Under the pieces are notes generated by a model that was given only the letters and a program-made list of their open reading frames with translations, was not told the DNA's origin and did not search any database. 64,000 bases of DNA from the NCBI GenBank assembly GCA_028285525.1, contig JANQOZ010000060.1, positions 1 through 64,000 on the forward strand, in the 5' to 3' direction. The DNA is from Lysobacterales bacterium. Lineage in GTDB: Bacteria > Pseudomonadota > Gammaproteobacteria > Xanthomonadales > SZUA-38. The position numbers were made by a program, and so were the translations under genes. Every line of letters begins with the position of its first letter. The first letter of the stretch is position 1. Shown here piece by piece: positions 23,546-31,723 of the stretch.

Positions 23546-25771
23546 ATGTCATTGACTCTGCCGGTTGGTTTGGGAGGGCGACTGCTCGTCGCCGCCTGCT
23601 TGCTGCTGGTGATCTTGCCACCGGCTGTTCAGGCCACCGGGTCTGATCCGGAGCCGCGGGCACGGATCGGTCTGGTGCTCAGCGGGGGCGGGGCTCGTGG
23701 GGCAGCTCACGTCGGGGTATTGAAGGTTCTTGAAGAGCTCAAGGTGCCTATCGACTACATCGCCGGAACCAGTATGGGCGCTATCGTCGGCGGTCTTTAC
23801 GCGTCGGGCATGAGCGTTTCGGAGCTCGAGTCTGTGTTCACCAACATAGACTGGAACGCTTTCTATTCAGACCGCCTGCCCAGGGCGGGCCGCAGCCTGC
23901 GGCGAAAGTCTGACGACGCCGGTTTTCTGGTCGACTTTGACGTGGGGATCAGAGACGGTGGACTGAGTCTGCCGCGCGGACTGGTGCAGGGCCAAACGTT
24001 CGAAATCGCGCTGCGGCGCTGGCTGCTGCCGGTGGCGACCGTCAGAGATTTTGACCGTCTGCCAATACCCTTCAGGGCCGTGGCAACCGACGTGACCTCC
24101 GGGGAGCAGGTCCTACTGCGCAGCGGCGATCTCGCGAGCGCCATTCGCGCCAGCATGTCGGCGCCCGGCGCGCTGAAGCCCGTTCGGCTCGACGGCCGGC
24201 TGCTGGTGGACGGTGGTCTGACCAGCAACGTGCCGGTGCAGGTGGCCAAGGACATGGGCGCGGACCTGCTGATTGTTGTCGACGTCGGCTTTCCCCTGCT
24301 GGACGAGTCGGCGCTCGACTCAGCGCTGGCGATCAGTAACCAGACCCTGACGATTCTCATCAAAGGCCATACCGACCGCCAGCTGAAAATGTTGGGTGCT
24401 CGCGATGTTTTGATCACGCCTGAACTCGGTCGCCTCGGATCGACGGCATTTGAACGGGTTGTCGAGGCGATGCAGGTCGGGGAGGCCTCGGCTCGACGCG
24501 AGGCCGATGCGCTTAGAAGGCTTGCCGTTACCCGGGACACATACCTCGCTCGTGCCTCGGACCTTGCTGAGCGTCGACTCCTGCCCCCGAAGATCGATCG
24601 TGTAAGGGTCGAAAATCAGTCTCTGCTGGCGGACGAGGTGATCTCCAGCCGAATGTCGGACTATCGGGGCAGGGCGCTGGATCTCGACGAGCTGGAGTCG
24701 GACATCGGCGAAATCTACGGGTTCGGGACTTTTGAATCGGTCAGCTACCGGCTGAACGAGGACCAGGCCGGCACCGAACTGCTGCTCAACGCCAGGGAGA
24801 AGAGCTGGGGCCCCAATTACCTGCGGTTTGGCATTAACTTCGAGGACGATTTCGACGGCACGAGCAACTACAACCTCGCTGCGAGGCTGACCAAGACGGA
24901 AATCAATCAACGCGGCGGGGAGCTGCGTTTCGAGGCTCAGATCGGGTCAAGACCGCGGGTGTTCGCCGAACTGTTCCAGCCGCTGGACTTTCGATCTCGG
25001 TGGTTTGTCAACGCGGCCGCTGAATACGGTCGGGACAGCGCTATCCTGTTCGACGACCGGCTGCAGCTTGCGCAGCTGCGGTCCCGCGATTCTGAGTTCG
25101 CGCTCGCCGGCGGCCGTCAGTTCGGCAACTGGGGCGAACTTCGCGTCGGCCTTGGCCGGGTCGAAAGCGACGCGTCCATTCGGATCGGCTCGCCCGACTT
25201 GACCGCTGGCGAGTCGGACTTCAACTCGGCCAACCTGAGCTTCAACTACGACACCCTCGACGATAACGGGATTCCCCGGTTCGGGACCCTGGCCTTTGCG
25301 CAGTGGACCAGCAGCCGGGAGAGTCTGGGATCGGACGAAGCCTTTGATATCGGGCAGGCAACGGTGCTGAAACCCATCACCTGGGGGCAGAACACGCTGC
25401 TGAACTGGTGGAGCGTGTCCAGCGTGACCAAAGGAGATCTTTCGCCTTTTGCCGTCGGTGGTTTGTTCACGCTATCGGGGTATGCGCGCAATGAGTTTCA
25501 GGGCAAACACGCTGCGGTCGGCCGGCTGCTTTACTACCGCCGGCTCGGGGACCCCCGGACGCCGGCGTTCGACACGCCGGTCTATGTGGGCGCGTCCGTT
25601 GAAGCGGGCAACGTATGGCAAAGTCGCGACGACATCAGCTTCGGCAGCGCGCGTCATGCGGGCAGCGTTTTTGTCGTGCTGGACACGATTATCGGGCCGG
25701 TTTACCTCGCCTACGGCGGCGCGGAGGGCGGGCGCAGGTCAGCGTATCTGTTTGTGGGGCAGACCTTCTAG
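23546..25771 (+). CDS. Patatin-like phospholipase, type Vd autotransporter (PlpD-like)
   Basis: 741 residues. A signal peptide (LVAACLLLVILPPAVQA) is followed by a patatin domain with the oxyanion loop SGGGARG, nucleophile Ser76 in GTSMG and the dyad aspartate D222 in VDGGLTSNVP. After about residue 345 a single POTRA-like segment is seen (IDRVRVENQSLLADEVISSR), then a 16-strand-type Omp85 barrel ending in SAYLFVGQTF with the terminal aromatic expected for outer-membrane insertion. This order is that of Pseudomonas PlpD. The lipase would be carried to the outer surface or released and act on phospholipids. Its TAG overlaps the stop of the convergent FG-GAP gene. Confidence 0.92.
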   Translation: MSLTLPVGLGGRLLVAACLLLVILPPAVQATGSDPEPRARIGLVLSGGGARGAAHVGVLKVLEELKVPIDYIAGTSMGAIVGGLYASGMSVSELESVFTNIDWNAFYSDRLPRAGRSLRRKSDDAGFLVDFDVGIRDGGLSLPRGLVQGQTFEIALRRWLLPVATVRDFDRLPIPFRAVATDVTSGEQVLLRSGDLASAIRASMSAPGALKPVRLDGRLLVDGGLTSNVPVQVAKDMGADLLIVVDVGFPLLDESALDSALAISNQTLTILIKGHTDRQLKMLGARDVLITPELGRLGSTAFERVVEAMQVGEASARREADALRRLAVTRDTYLARASDLAERRLLPPKIDRVRVENQSLLADEVISSRMSDYRGRALDLDELESDIGEIYGFGTFESVSYRLNEDQAGTELLLNAREKSWGPNYLRFGINFEDDFDGTSNYNLAARLTKTEINQRGGELRFEAQIGSRPRVFAELFQPLDFRSRWFVNAAAEYGRDSAILFDDRLQLAQLRSRDSEFALAGGRQFGNWGELRVGLGRVESDASIRIGSPDLTAGESDFNSANLSFNYDTLDDNGIPRFGTLAFAQWTSSRESLGSDEAFDIGQATVLKPITWGQNTLLNWWSVSSVTKGDLSPFAVGGLFTLSGYARNEFQGKHAAVGRLLYYRRLGDPRTPAFDTPVYVGASVEAGNVWQSRDDISFGSARHAGSVFVVLDTIIGPVYLAYGGAEGGRRSAYLFVGQTF

Positions 25772-27819
25772 AAGGGCTGGTCCTCGAAGCCGCTGCGAAA
25801 CAGCCCCTCGGTTCGGGCTGTGGTGACGGCCTCCCAGTACTCGCCGGCGGTTTTGCCGACAAACGAGACCGGCTGGATCAGCGCGTCCTCCTGCTCGATC
25901 AGCTGACGCAGTTCGGGTGAAGAGAAGGTCTTGAGCTGATCGGTGACCTCGCGATAGATGGTTCCCATCTCCGGCGTGATCAGGTAACTCCCGTCTCCGT
26001 CCAGCTCCGAGGCTATCGCCGGCGACCAGAGGCGGCCCGCCTCCGCCACGTCGTAGGCCAGCGTGGGATGGGAGAAAACCACTTCGATCAGCTCCGTCGA
26101 GTTGTCATAAAACAGGTTGCTGTAATACCGCCCGGACGGCGACGGATTCATGACCTCGTCCCGCAGCCGGCGCAGCTGCGGCAGGTTGAGCGAGGGTGGG
26201 ATGAAGCCGCCTTTCCCGGTCTTGAAAGATTGGCCACAGGGATCGAATCCCGCCTGGCCAAAAGCCAGGCAAAGTGCCGTGGCGAGACAGGCTTGCCCTA
26301 CGCCGAGGCCCTTGCCCACTGGCATGTTCGAAGTGATCGTAGCGAGGTCGAGGATCAGATAGCTGGCCAGGGCCGGCCCGTTGATCGGCGCGGTGGTGTC
26401 TTCGGTCAGGATCAGCTGAGCGGAATACGGCGGCGTCTCCTCTGGCAGCGGGACCGGGTTGATTGTGATCGCAGGTCCGGGCCGGTCCACGGGAATCTGG
26501 CTGGTGGTCGTCCCGGCTGGTGAGGTCACCTGATAACCCACGGTAACGCCCGGCGCCTCGCCACCCACAACGAGTAGCGGCACGCCCAGCGGAAAACCGC
26601 CCAGACCAAACAGCCGGGGCACACCCAGCTCATCGCTGACCGCGCGGACCGGCGCGATGCTGACGCCCGGTTCACCGTTGAGGTCTCCGTTCAGCCAGAC
26701 ACGGTTGCCGGTGAAGTCGGTGACGGCGAAATCCGGATCGCCGTCAGCGTCGAAGTCTGCCGCGACCACGCTGCGGCTGAAGTTTCTCGGGCCTAGATTC
26801 ACCTCAGCGCGGGTGAAATTGCCGCTGCTGTTCAGCCACAGAGAGTCCTGTTCATCCAGGTTGCCGAACCAGATATCGAGCGAGCCGTTGCCGTCGACGT
26901 CGGCCAGCGCAACCGACTCGGATCGCAGTGAATCCAGCGCCAGGCCGCTATCGGCGAATCCGCCCGTGCCGTTGTTCAGCCAAATCCGGTTAGGTTCGCC
27001 GTTGACCGTGCCGGTAAGCAGGCCGGCGTTGGCGGTGACCGCATCCAGGTCTCCGTCACCATCCAGGTCACCCAACGCAACCGCGGCGGACTGCGAGTTG
27101 CCGTAGGTCGCGCCCGAATCGGTGAGGGTACCCGCAACGTTGAGTAAGACCCGATTGCCCCCGGTGTTGGCGATGAAGACGTCCAGGTCGCCATCCCCGT
27201 CGAGATCGCCGGCCGCCGCCCCAAAGCTGGGGTTTGCCGCGCCGAGCATAACCGGCTCGCCAAAAGTGCCGTCGCCGTTGTTGAGATACAAAAGGTTCTG
27301 CGCGCCGCCGACAAAGCCAGTGGCCGCAGCAATCAACAAATCGATGCCGTTTACTCCATCGAAGTCGCCGGTGATCACGTCGCGGGCGCGGCTGTCGGCG
27401 AGCGTCTGGCTGAGCTCGAAATAGCCGGTGCCGTTGTTGAAGTAGACCTCGTCCGTGTTCACGCTGTTCGAGGTGTTGCCCAGCACGAGGTCGCTTAGGC
27501 CGTCGCCATTAAGGTCGGCCGTCGCCAGCGTCTCGGCGGTGCCGTCTCCGATGCGTTGACTCGAGGCAGAGAAAAAGCCCTGCCCATCATTCAAGAAAGC
27601 CACGCTGCCGCGGTTAATACCGCCGCCGCTGTCGTCCGCCAGCAGCAGATCGAGATCCCCGTCACCGTCGATATCAGCGGCCGCCGCCTCGGCGTGGGTG
27701 GAGTCGGAGAAGCTCTCGATAAACGGTCCCCGCAGGTCCTGCCCGGTTTGGGTGAATACGGGCTGAGCGAGCAGCGTGATGGGACTGAAGGCCAGGCAGA
27801 AAAAAATTCCAGGCTTCAT
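25768..27819 (-). CDS. Secreted FG-GAP/VCBS-repeat protein with GFE tail
   Basis: 683 residues. ATG at 27819 follows an AAGGAAGG Shine-Dalgarno and starts a signal peptide (PGIFFCLAFSPITLLAQP). From about residue 35 to 370 run at least seven FG-GAP units with 'ADIDGDGDLDLLLA', 'GDLDGDGDLDVFIANTG' and similar calcium-binding loops, forming an integrin-like beta-propeller. The remaining about 300 residues are not recognised; they include paired cysteines (VGQACLATALCLAFGQAGFD). The chain ends in LFRSGFEDQPF. It is probably surface-bound or secreted with a binding role. The convergent patatin gene shares the CTAG at the stops. Confidence 0.87.
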   Translation of the reverse strand: MKPGIFFCLAFSPITLLAQPVFTQTGQDLRGPFIESFSDSTHAEAAAADIDGDGDLDLLLADDSGGGINRGSVAFLNDGQGFFSASSQRIGDGTAETLATADLNGDGLSDLVLGNTSNSVNTDEVYFNNGTGYFELSQTLADSRARDVITGDFDGVNGIDLLIAAATGFVGGAQNLLYLNNGDGTFGEPVMLGAANPSFGAAAGDLDGDGDLDVFIANTGGNRVLLNVAGTLTDSGATYGNSQSAAVALGDLDGDGDLDAVTANAGLLTGTVNGEPNRIWLNNGTGGFADSGLALDSLRSESVALADVDGNGSLDIWFGNLDEQDSLWLNSSGNFTRAEVNLGPRNFSRSVVAADFDADGDPDFAVTDFTGNRVWLNGDLNGEPGVSIAPVRAVSDELGVPRLFGLGGFPLGVPLLVVGGEAPGVTVGYQVTSPAGTTTSQIPVDRPGPAITINPVPLPEETPPYSAQLILTEDTTAPINGPALASYLILDLATITSNMPVGKGLGVGQACLATALCLAFGQAGFDPCGQSFKTGKGGFIPPSLNLPQLRRLRDEVMNPSPSGRYYSNLFYDNSTELIEVVFSHPTLAYDVAEAGRLWSPAIASELDGDGSYLITPEMGTIYREVTDQLKTFSSPELRQLIEQEDALIQPVSFVGKTAGEYWEAVTTARTEGLFRSGFEDQPF

Positions 27820-27952
27820 GATTTGCCTTCCTTGCGTGGTTAGCTCCAAAGACGGGATTGGCGGGAAAACTGTCTCACCTTGGGGACTCTGGTCGGTTTG
27901 GAAACTTCCCAAAGTGTGAGTTGGCGGCCGAATGGCTGCTGCCGTGGCTCGG

Positions 27953-27958
27953 TATAAT
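27953..27958 (+). promoter_or_regulatory. Consensus -10 box TATAAT before the M61-like gene
   Basis: A perfect TATAAT lies 34 bases before the TTG at 27992; no good -35 is present at 16-18 bases. It would start transcription near 27965, downstream of the ATG at 27932, which supports the TTG start. Confidence 0.45.
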
Positions 27959-27991
27959 GGAAGGCCCAAGCGCTTGGAGCCGACCGGTCCG

Positions 27992-29200
27992 TTGAAGACG
28001 AGTCTCACAGGTTTGCTGCTGCTGATCCTCTGCCCCTGGGGTGAGGCGTTGGCGGCCCCAAACCACCCCTACCAGGTCGACTACATTGCTGAGTTCCGAC
28101 CCTCGGAGCGGGTTGCCCACGTGACCATTCGCTGGGGTGACGGCGCTGACCGCATTCGCCGCCTTGAGCTGAGAACCCATGACCGGATGTCCGGCTTTGA
28201 GTCGAATATCCCCAGCTCCAGGGGAGGTGGTTCGCTGGTCCTTGCCTCCCTCAGGTCCGGCGCGGAGCTCAGCTACAGCGTGGCCATCGACAGCCCGCGG
28301 GGTGACGGTGCCTTCGACGCTCGGATCACGCCTGACTGGGCCATCTGGCGCGGCGATGACCTCGTCCCTGCTGCCCGGGTGCGCCAGCTCAAAGACACCG
28401 AGGGTGAGGCGTTCCTGACGCTTAAGGGCCCGCCTGACTGGACCTTCAAAACGCCCTATCGGCAGCTCAGAGACGGGCGATATCGGATCAGTAACCCGGA
28501 GCGTAGCTTCGATCGCCCGACGGGCTGGATGGTGGGTGGCCGGATCGGCGTCCGCGTCGAAAAAATTGCCGGTGTCCAGGTCGCCGTTGCGGGTCCGGTC
28601 GGCCAGGACGTCCGCCGAATGGATCTTCTGGCCTTTATGAGCTGGACGCTCCCGTCGATGGTCGAGTTGCTCCCCGACATGCCCAAGAGGCTGCTGCTGG
28701 TCAGCGCCAGAGACGGCATGTGGCGCGGTGGCCTGTCAGCAGGCAACTCGCTGTACCTGCACGCCGATCGACCGCTTATCAGCGAAAACGGGACAAGCAC
28801 CCTGGTGCATGAGCTGGTGCACGTGGCGTCGGGGCTGAGGGGGGAGGGCGGCGCGGACTGGATTGTTGAGGGTTTTGCGGAATACTACTCTCTCAAGCTG
28901 CTTCGAGAGTCCGGGGGGATCACCGGGCGTCGCTTCGATCGCGCTCTGGACAGCCTGCGGGAGTGGAGCAAAGACGCCGGGCCGCTGGACGCTCGTCGGT
29001 CAACCGGGCCAACAACGGCGAAGGCGGCGCTCATTCTGCATGATCTTGACCTTGAGCTGCAGCGCAAGAGCGGCGGGGAAAAGAGCCTCGATGACGTGCT
29101 TCGCGCACTGGCGGCGATCGATCAGCCTGTCAGTCTCGATAAGCTGCGGGCAGCACAGCGTGCGGTCAGCGCGAGCGCTTCAGAGGTGCTGGCGTTCTGA
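27992..29200 (+). CDS. Exported M61-like gluzincin metallopeptidase
   Basis: 402 residues. The zinc site is HELVHVASGL (HExxH form) with the downstream glutamate in DWIVEGFAEYYSL, as in M1/M61 gluzincins. The N-terminal 200 residues are beta-rich, as in the M61 glycyl aminopeptidase family. A TTG at 27992 gives MKTSLTGLLLLILCPWGEALAA, a good signal peptide, after GGAG; ATG at 27932 lies before the probable transcription start. It likely cleaves peptides in the periplasm or acts as an integral chaperone-like peptidase. A second protein with the same zinc-site layout is encoded at 50454-51935, so the two are probably distant paralogues. Confidence 0.75.
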   Translation: MKTSLTGLLLLILCPWGEALAAPNHPYQVDYIAEFRPSERVAHVTIRWGDGADRIRRLELRTHDRMSGFESNIPSSRGGGSLVLASLRSGAELSYSVAIDSPRGDGAFDARITPDWAIWRGDDLVPAARVRQLKDTEGEAFLTLKGPPDWTFKTPYRQLRDGRYRISNPERSFDRPTGWMVGGRIGVRVEKIAGVQVAVAGPVGQDVRRMDLLAFMSWTLPSMVELLPDMPKRLLLVSARDGMWRGGLSAGNSLYLHADRPLISENGTSTLVHELVHVASGLRGEGGADWIVEGFAEYYSLKLLRESGGITGRRFDRALDSLREWSKDAGPLDARRSTGPTTAKAALILHDLDLELQRKSGGEKSLDDVLRALAAIDQPVSLDKLRAAQRAVSASASEVLAF

Positions 29201-29233
29201 GCGGGCCGGAAACCAACGCAACCAGATGACAGC

Positions 29234-30085
29234 TCAATCCGTTTCCATGGGCAGATTCGGGTTGTTCCCCCACTCGTTGAGCGATCCGTCGTACACATAA
29301 ACCTGCTCTTTGCCGAGGAGCCTCAGGGCCACCGCATCCGTGGTGGCAGAGATGCCGCCGCCGCAGTACACGATCACTCGCTCGGCATCCAACGCTCCGC
29401 TTTCCGCAAAGCGTTTCTTGAGTGCGTCGGCGTCCGCAAAGCGCTGGGTCTCAGGATCGATCAGGTCCATGCAGTAGACGTTGCTGCTGCCCTTGATTCT
29501 GCCCCGCCGACCGTAGGGAGGATTAAACACCCTGCCTGAATGAATCTCAGGCGAGAGCGCGTTGATAATCACTGTGTTCGGGTCTTCGATGCCTGCAAGG
29601 ACCGCCCGGTGATCGACGAAGTGACCGCGGGGCTCCCCGGCCTGAAACTGCGTCGCCGGCCAGTCGACCGCCTCTTGGGTCACGGGCCTGTCCTCCGCCA
29701 GCCAGCGGTCCCAGCCACCGTTCAGAATATGAACATCGTCGAAGCCATATTCCCGAAACATCAGGTACAGGCGCGTTGCCCAGAAGTTTGCGCCGCGGGA
29801 GTACAGCACCACTTGATGGGCATCGCTGATGCCCTTGGTGCCCATGACGCGAGCAAACTTTTCCGGCCCCGGCATCATGAACCGGAGCTTCGATTCAGCG
29901 TCTGAAAGCTCATGCTCCAGATCGATATAGATGCTGCCGGGAATATGGGCGGCTTCCCAGTCGTCCCGCCCGGAGCGAATCTCGTAGCCGCCGCCGGGTT
30001 TTGGGGTCATCAAGATATTGCAGTCGATGATGCGCAGTCCGGGCTCTCCCAGCCGCCGGGCCAGAACGTCGGTCTCAACCAGCAT
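29234..30085 (-). CDS. Two-domain sulfurtransferase (rhodanese / 3-mercaptopyruvate type)
   Basis: 283 residues in two rhodanese domains. The N-terminal inactive domain has AAHIPGSIYIDLEHELSD. The C-terminal domain carries the catalytic cysteine in VIVYCGGGISATTDA, closer to the thiosulfate/mercaptopyruvate sulfurtransferase loop CGSGVTA than to a phosphatase loop. It transfers sulfane sulfur from thiosulfate or 3-mercaptopyruvate to cyanide or thiols; the preferred donor cannot be told because the GG of the loop is not diagnostic. No signal peptide is present. It is divergent from the MocR gene with 160 bases between, so it may be a target of that regulator. Confidence 0.87.
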   Translation of the reverse strand: MLVETDVLARRLGEPGLRIIDCNILMTPKPGGGYEIRSGRDDWEAAHIPGSIYIDLEHELSDAESKLRFMMPGPEKFARVMGTKGISDAHQVVLYSRGANFWATRLYLMFREYGFDDVHILNGGWDRWLAEDRPVTQEAVDWPATQFQAGEPRGHFVDHRAVLAGIEDPNTVIINALSPEIHSGRVFNPPYGRRGRIKGSSNVYCMDLIDPETQRFADADALKKRFAESGALDAERVIVYCGGGISATTDAVALRLLGKEQVYVYDGSLNEWGNNPNLPMETD

Positions 30086-30189
30086 GTTGCTTACTCACTT
30101 CGGCGCCGCAGAGGCGTTGGGTCGCGAAGAATAATGAGCGGAAGTCTGATCGTTCGCAACGCGGAGTCTCCATTTCCTGGGTTTCGCTA

Positions 30190-30222
30190 TTGCCACCTGT
30201 ACAGTTATCGTTGCAGAATAAC
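30190..30222 (+). promoter_or_regulatory. Candidate promoter/operator between sulfurtransferase and MocR genes
   Basis: TTGCCA (30190-30195) and CAGAAT (30214-30219) with an 18-base spacer form a weak sigma70-like pair. Overlapping it is an inverted repeat GTTAT (30204-30208) / ATAAC (30218-30222). GntR/MocR regulators often bind such sites in divergent gaps. Confidence 0.35.
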
Positions 30223-30245
30223 GAAAGCTCATCAGTTGGCCGATC

Positions 30246-31676
30246 ATGCTTGCCGTTGACCGCCGAAAAAACGATTTTCTCTACCAGCAGGTCATCGATC
30301 TGATTCGCATGGAAATTGATTCCGGCGCGCTTCGACCTGGAGATCGGCTGCCGAGCCTGCGGCGGCTGGCGAAAAATCTGGATGTCAGCATTCCCACGGT
30401 CAAGCAGGCCTACGAGGAACTTGAGCGCCAGGGGCACGTGGAGTCGCGGCCCCAGTCGGGGTTTTACGTGCTCGCCAGGATTAGAAACGCGCTGGTGCGA
30501 CCGCCTGCGCGGGCGAGCTCAGAGCCTGTTGAGGTCAGCTGCCGGAATCTCGTCGAGCAGGTGTATGACGGGATTCATCAGCCCGGCGTGGTTCCGTTGG
30601 GCATCGCTAATCCCTCTATGGCCAGGCCGGCAGCCAAAGCGCTACATCGAACGATGAAACGCGTGATGGCGCGCGCCGAGCAGCGCAGCGTGGGGTATGC
30701 ACCGGTTGCCGGGGAGCCGGGCCTGCAGCGGCAGCTGGCGTTTCGCTACCTGGACCTTGGCGGGGCCGTTCGGCCGCAGGAGGTGGTCGTGACCAACGGC
30801 TGCCAGGAAGCGCTGGCGCTCGCCCTGAATGCAGTCGCCCGGCGGGGTGACGTCGTTGCCGTCGAGTCTCCGACCTACAGCGGAACGCTCGAGCTGATCG
30901 AGTCGCTCGGCATGCTTGCGCTCGAAATTGAGACGTGTCCGACGGAGGGTCTTTGTCTGGACGCGCTTGAGCACGCCCTGGGCCAGCAGTCGATCCGCGC
31001 CTGCGTTTTTTCGTCTTCGCTGAATAATCCGCTCGGCTCCGCGACCGACGATGACCATCGACAGCGGCTGGTTGAGCTTCTGGAAAGCTATCGCGTGCCG
31101 CTGATCGAAGACGATGTGTATGGAGATCTTCGTTTCGACGGGCGTCGCGGGAAGCCCGCCCAATTTTTCTCCCGTCGCGGGCTCGTGCTGACCGCCGGGT
31201 CGTTTTCCAAGACCGTGGCGCCGGGCTATCGGATTGGCTGGCTGCTGCCGGGGCGTTTTACTGATCAGGTGCTGAAGCTCAAGCGTGCGCTGTCCTACTC
31301 CTCGGGACTACTGCAGCAGCTGACCCTCGCCGAGTTTATGGGATCGGGCGAGTACGACCGCCACCTGCGCCAGCTGCGGCCGGTGCTGAAGTTGAACTGC
31401 GAACGGATGGCGGCCCTGGTCGCAGAGCATTTCCCGGCCAACACCCGCATATCTCAGCCGGCGGGCGGCTCGGTGCTGTGGCTGGAGATGACCTCAAACT
31501 TCGACAGCGCGGCGTATTTCCAGCGTGCGCTGGACGCCGGGATCAGCGTGGCGCCCGGCGCCATATTTTCGCCGGGAAATCGGTACCGCCATTTTGTCCG
31601 GCTGAGTTTCGGGCACCCGTGGGGTGATCGCCTCGCGCAGGCGGTGCGCACGCTGGGCGAACTCGCCTCAACCTGA
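30246..31676 (+). CDS. MocR/PdxR-type GntR regulator with aminotransferase domain
   Basis: 476 residues. Residues about 10-78 are a GntR winged helix (LYQQVIDLIRMEIDSG, LPSLRRLAKNLDVSIPTVKQ). Residues about 110-470 are a type I aminotransferase fold with the PLP lysine in GSFSKTVAPGYRIGWLLPG and the aspartate in LIEDDVYGDL. MocR proteins bind PLP and regulate vitamin B6, GABA or taurine genes; the particular effector is not clear here. The divergent sulfurtransferase is the obvious candidate target and the regulator probably controls itself too. It converges with the ahcY gene, with 47 bases between. Confidence 0.9.
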   Translation: MLAVDRRKNDFLYQQVIDLIRMEIDSGALRPGDRLPSLRRLAKNLDVSIPTVKQAYEELERQGHVESRPQSGFYVLARIRNALVRPPARASSEPVEVSCRNLVEQVYDGIHQPGVVPLGIANPSMARPAAKALHRTMKRVMARAEQRSVGYAPVAGEPGLQRQLAFRYLDLGGAVRPQEVVVTNGCQEALALALNAVARRGDVVAVESPTYSGTLELIESLGMLALEIETCPTEGLCLDALEHALGQQSIRACVFSSSLNNPLGSATDDDHRQRLVELLESYRVPLIEDDVYGDLRFDGRRGKPAQFFSRRGLVLTAGSFSKTVAPGYRIGWLLPGRFTDQVLKLKRALSYSSGLLQQLTLAEFMGSGEYDRHLRQLRPVLKLNCERMAALVAEHFPANTRISQPAGGSVLWLEMTSNFDSAAYFQRALDAGISVAPGAIFSPGNRYRHFVRLSFGHPWGDRLAQAVRTLGELAST

Positions 31677-31679
31677 CAG

Positions 31680-31709
31680 CCGGTTCGCCCAACCCGTTCG
31701 CCGAACCGG
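31680..31709. terminator. Hairpin between convergent mocR-type and ahcY genes
   Basis: Inverted repeat CCGGTTCG (31680-31687) / CGAACCGG (31702-31709) with a 14-base loop, starting 3 bases past one stop and 14 bases before the other. No T-tract on either side, so termination activity is uncertain. Confidence 0.35.
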
Positions 31710-31723
31710 GTCGCCGTGTTGCC

